Under the pieces are notes generated by a model. That model worked only from the letters and a program-made list of their open reading frames with translations, was not told the origin of the DNA and ran no database searches. Position numbers and translations under genes: made by a program. A stretch of 64,000 nucleotides of DNA from Rhabditoides inermis (Eukaryota > Nematoda > Chromadorea > Rhabditida > Rhabditidae), in NCBI GenBank assembly GCA_963966185.1, contig CAWZYM010000005.1:1-64000 (forward strand). Reading direction: 5' to 3'. Shown here in pieces: positions 1 through 12,770 of this stretch; within the stretch, counting starts at the first letter, position 1; each line of letters starts with the position of its first letter.

Positions 1-47
<47 letters not shown>

Positions 48-53
48 TTGCAG

Positions 54-1608
54 GTCCCTCCCTCCTGCCCGCCCAGCTCCCGTCCGTGGCGGCCCATCCG
101 GCCCTGGCCCCTCCGCCCAACAACGTCATCTTCCTGCCACTCGCCCACCACGACCATCCGCACACCAACATTGTCCAGGTGAGGGGATGATCTCGCCTAG
201 TCAACGACAAAAAAGTGCGCGCACTGCTTGTTGGCAACCCTGCGCGCAGGTGGCGTGAACTTTGCGCACTTTTGTCAGTGGTAATGCACTTTTGCTATTG
301 TGAGCCGATTTTTGAGCGGTGAATTTCTTCTGGCATTCTGGATTGCACTGTTGTTTTCTACCACAGCAAATGACTCAAATATGTGGAGACGACTAATACC
401 GTCACTGTTCACAGTTTACATGGAATGGTTGAATCATCCGAATTGGTTTTGGCGGAATCGAGAAGTTACGTTCGGCACTCAATTCAACACTTCGTACAAT
501 AAACACTTGATCAACAGTTGTTTGTCAACTGAAACAACAAATGCTAGTACAGCTTACAGCTATCGAGGTGAAAGGGCGGAAACTTTTTCACTCTTCCGTC
601 CACAGTTTCCATCTATGAAATCGTTCTCGCCTGAGAACCGTCCTATTTTGGAGGGAAGAAGACCATCCTTCGTAAACTGAAAACTCATTATCTTTCCAGC
701 TGCTCGGTCCTCCTCAACTGATCGTTCCGGTGGCAGTTGGCCGGGGCGCGCCGCCCCCACTCGCGCCGCTCCTCGTCAACCCGCAACTCTACCGCCAAGT
801 CACCGTCCCCGACAGCATCAGCCTCACCGCTGGAGATCTGGCAGTAAGGTACGAGAACACTCATTCTTCTCACTTTATATATGAACTGCAAATTATTGGA
901 GAATCATTGCAAAATATGATAGAAGTAGCAGACTAAGTCCAGGTCTCTTTTCAGACTCTCCATTCTGCACCACCCTCCAGTCCTGCCGTTCCCACCTGCC
1001 GCCTCCCCCGTTCCAACCCAAGCCGCGAAACGCCCCGCTCCCAGTCACTCGCCGCTCGATCTGTCCAAGCGCAAGCGCGCCGCATCCTTTGTCAACACAA
1101 ACCCGCGCGCGCCGAGCGCCCCGTCTCCTCGCTCCGAGCCCGCCGCCAGTCCACTCACCGAGCCGAAGCTGTCCTCCGAGCCGGAGAAGCCGTTCACGTG
1201 CAGTTGTGGGGTGAGCTTTTCCGCGGAGGGGACGCTCGATGCGCACCGCAAGTACTACTGCAAGAACGCGCCGGCCAGCGAGCAGGCAGTGACAGTCGAT
1301 GTGGCGAGGAAGGCGCCGTCGCGATGCGGACAGTGCGAGTTCGTGCCACTTTCCGCGGCGCAGCTCAGCAACCATATGAGGACGGCACATTCGGAGGTGA
1401 GGGGGTGAGAGAGTGGGAGAGAGAGGGAGAGAGAAACTCGTTACCTCAGGTGCAAGCCTACGTGTGCAAGGAGTGCGGCTACCGGGGCTTTTCTCTGCGC
1501 GGCATTCGCGCCCACCTCCGCACCCACACCCACCTTGACCAGCACAAGTTCGACACACTGCTAGCCACGCATGTCGAGAAAGTCCGGGCCGGCGACAAGA
1601 AAGAATGA
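54..1608 (+). CDS. FOG/U-shaped (ZFPM) family zinc-finger cofactor, 3' part
   Basis: The 3' end of a gene that enters from the left edge. Exons read as 54-178, 700-848, 955-1396 and 1450-1608; phases agree at every join, giving about 290 C-terminal residues. Three zinc modules are visible. The first is a FOG-type C2HC finger in exon 3 (C-x-C, then H, then C in RKYYC). The second is a C-x2-C finger ending in HMRTAH. The last is C-x2-C-GYRG followed by SLRGIRAHLRTH, which closely resembles the GYRGNT-RGMRTHIR finger of FOG proteins. Before the fingers is SPLDLSKRKR, a PxDLS motif of the kind that binds the CtBP co-repressor. FOG proteins bind GATA factors and bring in CtBP in the nucleus. The combination of FOG-type finger, GYRG finger and PxDLS makes the family assignment good; the N-terminus lies outside the window. 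Confidence 0.75.
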
Positions 1609-2667
1609 GTGTGTCCACTCTCCTCGTGTACTGACCATCTTCCTAGCAACAAGAAAGAATGAGCCGTGTAGTGTAGGCTACTCTCATGCCCCTTCTCGAC
1701 CGCGCCGACAACCTAGCATCTTCCTAGACACATGCACCAAAAACGAATGAGAATGTACTCCACACTCATACGTGCCCCTCAAAATTCGTGCACTACACTG
1801 CACCGACCCCCCCCTAGCATTTTCCTAGACCCATGCATTCTAATCGCCCGCCGAGAGTTTTAACGCTATTTCTGTTTTGTTTTGTGTGTTGTGTGTAACC
1901 TGCTTCCGTAGAGAGCCACGGGTTTGCTTTTGAATTTTTTGCGTATAATAAAGAGTTGAACAGTATCTGAGTTTTTGACACTGTTCCATTTATTAGCATT
2001 ACGATTACGATAGGAGAACAATTTTATGACGACAGGAACAAAATGGCCTATTGCATTTTCGCATCGTAATTCTTTAGTCATTTCTCGTTTGACTGACCGA
2101 ACGCCGGAATTTGCGGAACCGTGTGAAAATGGGGTTCTTTAGAATCACGATAGGAAAAATACTACTACATCCGCTCAATCTTCTCAACTCACTTTAATTT
2201 GATTCGAACACGTTTATTATTTGTTGACTACACAACATTTTGTTTTCAACAAAACACAAAAGTACACACGTAAATTACTACGCACACAAGAATATATATA
2301 AGAGACACATGGTGGAGAGATGCTAAAATGTGGTGGAACAGACAACCCGATCGTATCGTACGATGGAGTACGCAGAGAGAGAGAGAGTGAGAATGGAAAC
2401 ATCGTGCGAATCTACAGGGTACATGTATACATGGGTGTAACGTAAGGACGTGTGTGAAAACGCAGTACGCGAGGCGCGCCCGCCGGAGCAGATCCTACCA
2501 TGCGCACCTTTCCCACAAGATCTCGGGGATGGTAGTAGGATGGGGATAGTTGGAAGGAAGTGGACATGGTAGGAACTGTCAGAGGGACGAGGACGTAGGA
2601 TGGGGAGAGTTGGAAGGAAGTGGACATGGTAGGAACCGTCAGCTTCCTCCCATCGCGCACTTCCTTT
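1609..2667. other. Convergent 3' region of the FOG-like and LAPTM-like genes
   Basis: No gene is visible. The region holds the 3' UTRs of two convergent genes. Three imperfect copies of a C-A-T-C-T-T-C-C-T-A-G block lie at about 1636, 1718 and 1815. A second repeat pair lies at 2534-2581 and 2594-2641 (about 47 bp, two or three mismatches), just past the LAPTM-like stop codon. Confidence 0.6.
1947..1952 (+). promoter_or_regulatory. AATAAA polyadenylation signal for the FOG-like gene
   Basis: AATAAA lies about 340 nt after the stop codon at 1606-1608 and is followed by a T-rich stretch. It is the only good signal on this strand before the convergent gene. Confidence 0.45.
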
Positions 2668-4639
2668 TCAGGCGACCGAGATGTTCTTCTTCTGCTCGAC
2701 CGTCTCGTACGCGGGCGGCTGCGAGTAGTCGAACTGGAACGCCATCGACGTGGCGTGCAGCTGCTCGCCAATGTGCTCCGCAACCTGAAAAAAAATTCAA
2801 TCGTTTTTTCTTCAATCCACTCTTTTCCATCCACAATGTGCTACGCTACTCTAATAACGAGAAGGTGGAAGAAGTTGGCAGATGACTTATGTAAAATATT
2901 CTAGCTTCGAATGTGTTCACGTCAACGCACCTTCTTGTCGCCGAGGTAGCAGTAGCAGCGCCAGACGACGGCCACGCACCACATGTGCACCATCATTCCG
3001 ATGACGTGCGAGAGGAGCTGGGCGCCGGTGGCGGCGCCGGCGCGCTGCTGCGACGCGGCCACGATGTCGGCCGAGACCTGCGCGAACGCCAGGAACACGG
3101 CGAACGCGGCGAACACGATGAAGGGCAGGAGGAACGAGCGGCGCTCCGACCTGCATCAATCAGATTGGAGACGGGTCCGACTGCACATAAATCTAAGAGT
3201 ATCTTTGGTGTATGTATGAGGGTATATGTGGTCTAGGATGTTTTGTACGTATCTGTGTTTCTATTGGATATGTTGTAATGGACGGCGCTCCGAGCTGAGG
3301 ATACGGATTGGAGTCTAGGGTCTGGACTGATTCTCAGCTGTCTGGGAGTGGGTATATGAATATGTGGTCCTAACTTAAGGCTATCTGTTGTAACGAGCGG
3401 CGCTCCGACCTGTGGATGCACACGAGTCTGTGGTCTAGGGACTGGTCCGCCTAACTAGACATAGCTATGGGGCTCTATGGTCTATGAATTGGTACAGCTG
3501 TCTAGGAGTGGCTATGGGTATAGGGTATCGATGGTCCGAAGGTTATCTGTGGTCCTAGGGGTATGCGAGGTCCCAGTGATTTCTATGGTCAGCACACACA
3601 TGCTGGGGAGAACAGGGAGTTCTAGAGACTAGAGCAACTCGTACCTGATTCCGTGCAGCAGCAGGAAGACGAGCGACAGCTGCAGCATCACAGCAGTGAG
3701 GAGGGAGGAGAGGTAGCGCCCGCCGGCCGCCGACAGCCAGTGGTCCTCGGGAAGCGAGCCCTGCAAATATTTCACTTCATACTCTTTTTTTCAAATGCCG
3801 TAAGCAAATGATTTATTTTGCCCATCCACTGTTTCCCTCACATGCGGAACTACAATCTAGAAAAGTGAAAGATGTTTCAGAACTCGTTTCAATCATTCTC
3901 ATTTGAATATTTCATCCACCACATGGAATCCGTACAACTATCTGGATTTGTGTTCCATATACACTCACATGCACGGCCTGCACGTAGAAGAGGACAAGCG
4001 GAACTCGTTTCAATATGAGATTTTATGTGTACTTTTTCCTATCTTGTCATGTTTGTTTTTGTACACTTTTCATTATCTAGTCCACTCACATGCACGGCCT
4101 GCACGTAGAACAGCACGAGTCCGATGGAGAAGGCGGTGATGATGGCGAGCTGCGCGTACGCAATGTACGACGCCGCCTGAATCGAGAGAACATCAAGATT
4201 GAGATCGGTGTGGATCGGTTGAACATCCACAATCCGTGTTATCGCCATTTGCAGTAGGCATTGTACTGCTCTACCGTAAGCTGACCGTAGTTCACTCCAT
4301 TATCATAATGTGCCACTTGATTCGATATAAGCATGTTGATTTTGATTCTGAACCTTGCTTTTCGTAAAGTTGCTATCCGCATGCGGCATCTCCCTTTCTC
4401 TTCCTACGGTCAGACACAAGGAGAGAGTGATACAAAAGAGAGAGCGCGCGCAGAACGCGTTGCGTGCCCACAACCCGCGCGCTGCGGCTGCCGCTATGGC
4501 CTTCTAACTCGACGATTCGGGACCGTACCTTGACGACGTGGACGGAGCGGCAGGCGACGCGGTACTTGTCGGCGTTGCTGTCCCACAGCGCATCGACCCT
4601 GTGGTGCGGGTGCTGCGACTTTACTTGCGGCAGGGGCAT
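2668..4639 (-). CDS. LAPTM4-like four-pass lysosomal/endosomal membrane protein
   Basis: Minus-strand exons 4639-4529, 4176-4090, 3760-3645, 3150-2931 and 2784-2668 join in phase to about 216 residues, near the usual length of LAPTM4. Four hydrophobic segments are visible: around FSIGLVLFYV in exon 2, AVMLQLSLVFLLL in exon 3, and LLPFIVFAAFAVFLAF and VIGMMVHMWCVAVVW in exon 4. After the last segment comes WRCYCYL, like the W-x-C-Y-x-Y of LAPTM4, and the tail has PPAYETV, a PPxY motif that in LAPTM proteins binds Nedd4-type ubiquitin ligases. Family members sit in late endosomes and lysosomes. The ATG is 13 nt after a TTGCAG acceptor, so it may be the trans-spliced start; an upstream coding exon is not excluded. 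The assignment rests on topology and the tail, not on a database match. Confidence 0.6.
3151..3644 (-). repeat. Intronic copies of the exon-4 acceptor junction (LAPTM-like gene)
   Basis: The true junction (ACGAGCGGCGCTCCGACCTG, + strand, 3134-3153) recurs as a near-identical copy at about 3391-3412 and as a shorter, diverged copy at about 3281-3298, all inside one intron of roughly 490 bp. The rest of the intron is built from short diverged repeats of TATGGTCTAGG-like units. Confidence 0.6.
3964..3993 (-). repeat. Duplicate of the exon-2 end plus its splice donor (LAPTM-like gene)
   Basis: A stretch of 27 nt starting ACTCACATGCACGGCC at 3964 is identical to 4084-4110, which is the end of exon 2 and its GTGAGT donor read on the minus strand. 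The copy lies 120 bp further into the intron. Confidence 0.75.
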
Positions 4640-6504
4640 CCCGATCAGAGGCCTGCAACAAAAATGTTTCGGATGTCACGCCACGACGACAAAAAAGTTT
4701 CGTGCTCCCAGAGGGCGCGCGGATCGATCGAGGCACTACTCGCGAGAGGAGGCGCATAATAATAAATGGGCGCGTCGGCTTTCACAATCCTTGCCAGCTG
4801 GACTTTGACTCGGGTGATGCCTCGGCGACAGACGGACAACATGTTGATAACATATGCGCGATCGATACTACGCAACGCGATCGCTTCCGCACTTTTCTCG
4901 CGAAATTGGAACATTGTGTAGTGCACTCGAGTGGTACCTTACTACTCATTACGTCAGGTGAAAACTTGTTGGCGGACAGTCTCCGAATTGGAATGTATCG
5001 ATCACATCACATCACATGTCTCGGCTGTAATCGGAAGAAAGAAAGAAATTCGACAAGCGAAGAACACTGCCGGCTGCCGTCGTCATACTCTCGCCAAGAT
5101 AACATCTCTCACCCCCCACGACCGGGCCGAGAAACAAAGGTTAGACTAACTGACACAAGGCCGGCATACGCAAATAAAGTAACGCATTCAAAAACACCAA
5201 TGTAAAAAGGTGGGCAAACGAAAGAAGACGCCGAGAAAAGTGCGAGCGGTCTCGTATTTTCACGTGAGGTGAGGCGGGCGGCCCGGTGCGATTGGGAAAG
5301 GAGCAGTGAGAGTGGGGGGGCGAGAGAGAGAGGGGGGGGGCGCGGGCGTGTGAGAGTGAGAGTGAGAGAAGGAGAGTCGGCGAGAGGGGAGGACAGTGGA
5401 GAGAGAGAGAGAGAGAGAGAGAGAGCACAGCGGGCGCCGGCCGACAATTGCTCACCCGCCATCACCCGTCTGTCCGTCCATTCCTCCCTCGTTGTCATAG
5501 CTACTCCATAATGGGGACAACAATCACAGCCCTCTCTACACACATTACTTTCAAATATGCTTGGTCAGGCGGGAATAAAGGGGCTGCCTTGCTTACGTAG
5601 TGCACATGCAGGCAGCTCGCAGAAATTCGAGAAGCATGGGGAACTTATATAAACTAAACACGGACGTGGATAATTGAAAAGTAACTTGTGCAGATAGCCA
5701 ATACAGTCGATGCTCTAGCAACTAGTATGACACTACCAAGTGCTAATACAATAAACTACTGTTGCTATCCAGTTTTACGAGCGGCACAAGTGATCGATAG
5801 TAGTATAGTAGAGAACCTTGCCACATTCAGTATTGGAGTTGATAAGATTAATGCGCAGTTTGTCACATTGTTTGAGAACAAAAAAGAATATGATATCAGC
5901 TGACAGAAAGTAATGGAGAAAATGGGGGAGAAGGGGGAGGCAAATACTGCGGTGTCCATCCCGAAGAGAGCAAACAATCCATCTATCCTTCTAACGAGAC
6001 CACAAAAGAAAAGAGCCAAAAATAGCAAGGATTATCTAAATACACTGAACAATACTAAAATCTAGCACTTGCGAACCTACGATACACTCCCTCCCGACAA
6101 AACATGAGTCAGCATGCACAAATATGAAGTGATCGCTATCGCTTTTGCTATAAAACGCTATGTGTATGTCGCATCAGTGACTCATCATTGATTGATGGGG
6201 AAATAGCGCGGGCGGAAATAGAAAGATAAGTTCTCGAAGCGTCGCAATCACCCCAAACCGTGGGAAGGGACCACAAGGAAGCGATATAGCGAACCGGAAC
6301 TAGCCTCCCCTAGAAACAAACACTCTCAAACCGTGCGGCTCAAAACCCACACCCACCCATCGAACCTTACTGTTTATTTCTTCAAATGAATTATAATCTT
6401 AAGTACAATATTCACAGGTTCGGTAAGACCGAGACGGTAAAACCGAGTAGCGCCCAATATGACATAAAAGACAATGGAAATATGACGTAATCAGTAAACG
6501 TCGT
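4640..6504. other. Intergenic region between the SPD-2-like and LAPTM-like genes
   Basis: No supported coding sequence. It contains a low-complexity purine-rich block (about 5310-5425, G and GA runs), and otherwise unique AT-richer sequence at 5640-6360. It probably holds the LAPTM-like promoter and the SPD-2-like 3' UTR. Open frames here have no splice or compositional support. Confidence 0.5.
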
Positions 6505-6782
6505 CTATTTGTGACGGATGGTACAGTCGGCGACAATGCTCCTTCCGAGCAGCGTGACGTCATCGTCTCCAATCGGTTGGAGAGTGGCATCGGGATCGGA
6601 CTGGGGAAGAGGACGAGACACCGACACTGGGCGGTGCGTAGACGACACCTGCAAAGAGTGAGAAGAGTGAGAAGAGTGAGAAGAGTGAGAAGAGTGAGAA
6701 GAGTGAGAAGAGTGAGAAGAGTGAGAAGAGTGAGAAGAGTGAGAAGAGTGAGAAGAGTAAGAAGAGTACGAAGAAAGAATAA

Positions 6783-6827
<45 letters not shown>

Positions 6828-8803
6828 AAGACGAGTACACACAGTGATACGGGTGCAGTTGAGCTGTGTGGCAAAGATGGTGCCATCGAGAGAGTCGTCC
6901 TCCTGCTGCGCGCCCTTGCAATCCTGCAATCATGCAATACAACACAAAGAATCAACACATCATTACTTCAGAGCAACAACAACTACCGAAAAAAACGTCA
7001 TCCTGGGACCAAGCACACCACCCCTCCTTTGCGTCGGATCTCGACAAGAAGGAACCAACAATTTGTGTTTCATCTCCGTTGTTGTATTCTTGATATCGGC
7101 AGTAAATCAACACAACAGCAACAACAACGATACCTCATACAACAACAAAAAAACAACAACAACAACAACAACAACAACCATACCTCATAGTACCCGCGGA
7201 AGTCGACTCCTCGAATGACCGGCGGATAGGTCTTGGGGTTCTTGGCGGAGAGGGCGAGGAAGCGGTGCAGCTGCTTCTCCACGCCCCAGTACACCACCAC
7301 GTCGTAGCCGCCGCTCGGCGCCACTCGGCCGCCGCCGCGCACCGACACGCGAACCTCCTGTAAAGATCAATCGATCAATCGTTTATCCGGAAGATGGGCT
7401 CCGCGCTTGCAAGCTGAAGGAGCATTCAAAGTACCAAGTATCCGGAATCGTTATATCTGAAGACTCATGCAGTCAAGGCACGGTCAATACTAATCTCGAC
7501 AAGAGCCAGTCAGGAAACGATTGATAGGAAAATACGATCCAGTTTTTTTTACCGCCACGCTCATGCTCTACAGGGTACAGTCAATGATCAATCTCTCCAG
7601 CACGAAAAGATTCGGGTAGTAGTCCAGTCGAAACATCACACCGGAAATCTAAACACATAACCCCAACGTGACATCCTGGCTGTCACATTAGCATATGTAT
7701 TCCGAATAAATTATTGATTGATTGATTGACGCACCCTCGTCTCCGTGGCCGGGATGACGAGTCGGTCGGGGGTGGCGACGACCGAGGGCAGCTCCATGCC
7801 CGCCTGGTCATGCACCACGATGCGCACAAACGCATGTCTGAAAACCACCTCTCTGTCTGTCTGTCTCTCTCTCTCTCTCTGTCTCTCTCGGACAAGGACA
7901 AGCCCACATCTCCCACCTGTGTCCGCGGTTGCGCAGCGGGAGCGAGATATGCGAGAGACTCGGCGTGACGATAACGTATCCTCGGCTGGTGCGCTGCATC
8001 GGCACACCCACACAGTCCACCGGACGCACGTCCGCACTCCCGCCCGAGCCGGTCAGACGGATCTCAACACACACACACACCATTGTCTCTCCGCTCTGTT
8101 TCCGCCATCTCCGTCGATAAACTGTGTTTCTCCCAGCGCTTTGCCCTTGTGGCGTGCCGTATGCACTTGTTGTATAGTCAGGATATAGCGATTCTGGATA
8201 GATGATTGATTGTTTTCGCTGCTCTACGACATAAATACTTTAAGGCTTCGGCGTCAGTAGGGCAACGACCCCCTCATGCAATAAAGAGACGCCGCGCGTT
8301 TCGAAAGCAAGCTGAGGAAATTTAGAAGAGACTATCCCGATCCCGCACACACACTCACCTTGTAGGAGGCGTTGACGGCCGAGCACACCTCAATGTAGAT
8401 GTAGTTCTCGAAGCGGGCGACTTGCGTGGGCGTGAAGCGCACCACCACCGCAAACGTCTCGCCCGGAGCGACGCGCAGCACAGTGTCCGACGTGATCTGA
8501 AAAAAGTGCTGTTGATGTTGAAGAAAGAGAAACTACGGATCCGACACAATATAACCAGAACTATTAACGACGACAGCAAATAGTTATGAGTTCCATCAAA
8601 ATGCGTTTGGCGAGATGTCTGATGTCAGATGACATTGCCCATAGTACATCATTGTCTCCAAAATAGCTCCCACCTGGAAGTCGCTCTCCTTGCGCAGACG
8701 CACCCGCACCGCCAGCACCTCACCGAATACGTTCTTCGCCTCCCAGCGCATGCTCTGAACAGGGGGAGGATCATGGAGAGAGGGAGAGAAAGGAGAGAGA
8801 GAA

Positions 8804-8844
<41 letters not shown>

Positions 8845-8929
8845 AACTCACGAGAGATTCCTGCAACGCCACATATCCGTACACGAGTCGCGTCTGCTTG
8901 CTCCACAGCACCTTCCTGAAACAAGGCAC

Positions 8930-9012
<83 letters not shown>

Positions 9013-9310
9013 GAGAGACAGAGAGACAGAGACAGACTCACTTGGCCGCCTCACTGACGTGACTGGCCGAGCTTGTGGCGCGCAGAGTGGAATTGGACGA
9101 GGAGGACACAGAGGAGGCCGTGTTCGGTCGCTCGCTCGTCTTGCTCTCGCACCGCCCCCCGCCACTGCCCAGCGACACACGCGACGCACTCGCGCCAATC
9201 TCCAGCTGAACGAGAGGATCTCACTCTCACACACACACACACTGTAGTACTGTAGCATCTCCGTTTCACTTCTTTCTACTCCTTGTCACACATTGACATT
9301 ATCATGACTA

Positions 9311-9351
<41 letters not shown>

Positions 9352-12300
9352 AAATCCACAATATTTGCATATTTCTATCACATACTACAAAACCCACCTG
9401 GTTTCGATTCCCAACACTATTATTCGACAACGGAGTCCTATCCCGCATCTCTCCCCCCTCGGACAGAGGCAGACGGCGCGCGGACGAGCGGCGCGCGTTC
9501 TCCTTGCCGACCATCGCGTCCTCCTCGGGGCTGGGACCGCGCGAGAGCAGCGAGCTGCGGCTGCGCTCGTCTAGAGTGCAGCTGGCCAGGGACGACTGCG
9601 ATCCCATCATCCGCCGGCCGCCGCCGCCGCTCGACACACTCTCGTCTGCGCCGCCGCCGCCACCACCACCGCCGAGGCTCAGCTGGCCCCTGGCGTATGC
9701 CGACACGGCGGAGGTGTCGGCAGAAGACGGCACGGGAGTGTCCGCAGGAGTCGGCTGCAAGCAATCGATAAGCAATCAATACATTCATAATCAGCCAATC
9801 GATAACCACACTCACCAACTCCTCGTGCGTGGACAGGTCGGCGGAGAACTTGCGCATGTTGCGCGTGTCCTTCCTGCTCGTCTTATCCCGAGTGATGCTC
9901 GCGAGACGGTTGAGCAGATCGTTCCTATCCGGGTCGACCGTCTTCTGAACAGGCAAAAAGTGAAATACTTTTCTCTTCGACGCGTCTTTCTACTGCGAAC
10001 GGACACCTGTCACGGACCAATCAGGAATAAGAGACCCAGCATATCTGTGTTGGATATAACCTGTCCTCAAACTACCGAAGAAACAGACAAATGCATTGTA
10101 AGTGGCACGATTCCGAATATACAATTGCTTTGATAGAATCTGTCATCTAACTTCTGTCAGTTACTTCATAGTTGAGATGTGAGCGGTGAGCCAGTTAGAT
10201 ACTTGATAGCTTGAGAGTTGAGACATTATCGGCAGATCCCACCGTGGCAAATGCCGTGTACACAGCGGCGACGAGCGAGCTGTCCTCGCCGGCGGCGCCT
10301 CCCCGCGGCGCCACAGTGCCATTGAGCGCCGAAATGTCCTTGAGGTCGTTGGTCATCTTGCGGTGCAGCAGACTGCGCTCCTTCTCGTCAGAGTTGCCTG
10401 CAACCACCATGTTTGGCAAGCGTGTCAAGGTGCGGGGGGGGGGGTAATCGAATATATTCCGAGAGCAATTAGAGAGTGGTCGGGGGCGATTCGAAAGATG
10501 GCTTGAAGAGACTGACCGCAACTTCAGAAAAGCCTCACATTTTCCAGCCCCAGCATAACTATTCGATACTCAACTCACCTTTCGGGGTGGAGATAAAATG
10601 CGCGCGGGGCGGCGCGGCACTAGTAGTGTCCGCCGGAGACTCGCCAAACGTCATCTGCAAATAAGGCGTGAATCATGTCTAACACGGAGTGTCGATCAAG
10701 TCACAGAAGACGATGGCGACCAGAGACACTTTTTTTCTCGACATTTAACATCTAAACAATCAAGGTCGACCAACGACCAACCTTCGGTTTGCTCGGCTTT
10801 TGCGGCGTGCACATCTTCTGCTGCGCGGCGGGCGCGGGCGCGGCCGCGTGCATGGCGGATGAGAGCGTGAGCCTCTCTCCCTTGTCCGTCTCCTTCTCAC
10901 TCTCCCAGTCCACACCAGCCGCCACCTGGCCGAGAGGCACTCCGACGCGCGATCTAGATCAAATTGATAGGAATGACAAGAGTCAAAGTCTCAACGTCAG
11001 TGTATCCATATCCATAATGAATGGTCGATTTTCGGGGACTAGCGCGCGCGGAGTTCGCGGTAAATCGGTATAAGCGAGAACGACTGAACGACAAGAGTCG
11101 AAGGTCAACGTATCGATAAAAGAGGTGATCGGATCCGGTGATTCCTTTGATACGCCTACTTCATAATACTGTGGCTACAGTCGACTCACTTGGATGGGGG
11201 CGGGCGGCGCGCATCCCTCTCCCTCTCTTCCGCCGGCCTCGCTCGCTCCTCTTCTTTTTCCTTCTGCTTGCGCTGCTGTTGTAGCAGCGTGTCGCGCGGC
11301 GGCGACGGCTCCCAGTCATACATCTTCTTGCCCACCATTTCCATCCTGAAAGGGTCATCTTTCTCTCCATCCCTCCCTCCCTCTCTCTTTCTCCCTCCCT
11401 CCCTCTCTCTTGCTGTCTCTCACTCTCTCTGTCTATGTCTGTCTCTCTGTCTGTCTCTCCCTCTCTCCCCCTCCCCGCACTCACACGGGATGCTCCTTGA
11501 AGGTGAACATGGCCACCTTCTCGTACTCCTCCTGCTCGCCCTTCATCAGCTGTCGTCCGCGGGTCGAGTTCGGGTCGCAGAACTCGAACGAGTCGACCAG
11601 CGGCTGCAGGTGCAGCTCGCCCGTCGCGTCCAGCTTCGCCCCGTCTGCAAAGGTAAAGGTAAAGGTAGAGGTAAAGGTAGAGGTAGAGATAGCGATAGAT
11701 GTGGAGGTAGAGGTAGAGATAGCGATAGATGTAGAGGGGTAGAGGTAAGAGGTTGAGGTAATGGTAAAGACAAAGACAAAGGAGATCGGCGTATTGCCCA
11801 CATGACATCGGTTTCAAACTAATCAATTACCAAGACAATGAAGACAATCTTAATCACAATCAGCCTCGGCCACATGATGATTTCCATCCAATCATTACAG
11901 TGAATCCACACAATTACGTCAGTACAGTCACATAGACGACTCACTGATGTTCTTGTGGACGACAATGTTGGTGCCCTCAATACGGGTCGTCTCGGCCTCC
12001 TCCTCGCCAATCACCGACAGCGGGCTGGCGGGGCGCTGCGAGACACGCGGTGGGGGTGGGGGCGCGCGAGTCGCATAGTCCACAGAGTACGTCTCCTCCT
12101 CGCCTGTAACCATAACCACATGAAATGATCTATACAACAACAATCACATGGACTGATCTCTGCATGTACATGAAAATGCGATTGTGGAAAATATATTTTC
12201 AGAGCTATTGACAAAACAGTTTCCGAAATACAGTTTGCAAAACTCCTTCACATTCCATGTATCTATGCGTTGCGCGGTCCGTATTTTTTCACCACAGATG

Positions 12301-12623
12301 CATATTAAAGAAGAACTCCGGGAAAAATAGGAATGCCGGTCAATAGGGGCAAAGTGATACTTCGGAACACGATTCTGGCAATAAAAATTCTGAGAGGCTT
12401 CAAAAAGTTACGTTTTTGAATTATTTATTACGATTCCTTTGTCCAAATAGCCTAATTGGACGAGGGCGGAGCCACAATCTGCTGCCCGCCGCTGCCGTAC
12501 TCGCGGTTTCCCGCCAGAATCTGGTTCCGGGCGCGCTAATGTTTTGGGCAGGTGACTCTTTCCCCGGAGTTCTTCTTTAATAAAACTATTATTATTCATT
12601 CCAAATGAACATAATATATATAT

Positions 12624-12661
<38 letters not shown>

Positions 12662-12770
12662 TCTGATCCTCCACTCACTCACCCTCGCTGACGGGCAGCT
12701 CCTCGCCGGACATCAGCTGCTCCTCGTCGCTGAACTGGTCCTCGGCAAACGGCTCCTCGTCGTCCGCCAT
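6505..12770 (-). CDS. SPD-2/CEP192-like centrosomal scaffold protein
   Basis: Eighteen minus-strand exons join in phase: 12770-12683, 12103-11945, 11644-11485, 11345-11190, 10953-10782, 10654-10579, 10397-10243, 9944-9816, 9754-9398, 9205-9042, 8915-8852, 8754-8674, 8496-8359, 8062-7917, 7837-7735, 7357-7184, 6923-6843 and 6648-6505. The product is 848 aa, close to nematode SPD-2 (about 820 aa as I recall). The N-terminus is very acidic (MADDEEPFAEDQF). The middle is low-complexity and Ser-rich with a Gly run. The C-terminal third has beta-rich segments such as PGETFAVVVRFTP, typical of ASH/PapD-like domains, then YDVVVYWGVEKQL. SPD-2/CEP192 recruits pericentriolar material and Polo kinase. 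I infer the identity from length, layout and the ASH-type domain; another ASH protein is possible. An AG acceptor lies 9 nt before the ATG. Confidence 0.55.
6655..6828. repeat. 9-bp minisatellite plus GA microsatellite
   Basis: About a dozen tandem copies of GAGTGAGAA, then about 40 nt of GA, in the last intron of the SPD-2-like gene. It creates long artificial open frames on both strands. Confidence 0.9.
8930..9012. repeat. GATA microsatellite
   Basis: About 20 uninterrupted GATA units followed by GA/CAGA units, in an intron of the SPD-2-like gene next to a splice donor. Confidence 0.95.
12616..12660. repeat. AT dinucleotide repeat
   Basis: About 45 nt of near-pure TA repeat in the first intron of the SPD-2-like gene. 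Confidence 0.9.

Noticed and set aside
300..680. Open frame of 126 codons on the + strand
   Set aside because: It lies inside the first visible intron of the FOG-like gene, has no family resemblance and no splice context.
893..1618. Long minus-strand open frame opposite the zinc-finger exons
   Set aside because: It is the antisense shadow of GC-rich coding exons; the + strand has zinc-finger motifs and consistent phases.
5109..5543. Ser/Leu/Pro-rich minus-strand frame upstream of the LAPTM-like gene
   Set aside because: It is driven by GA/CT low-complexity sequence and has no conserved motif.
6655..6830. CRISPR-like regular repeats
   Set aside because: The repeats are a simple 9-bp minisatellite without unique spacers, in an animal intron.
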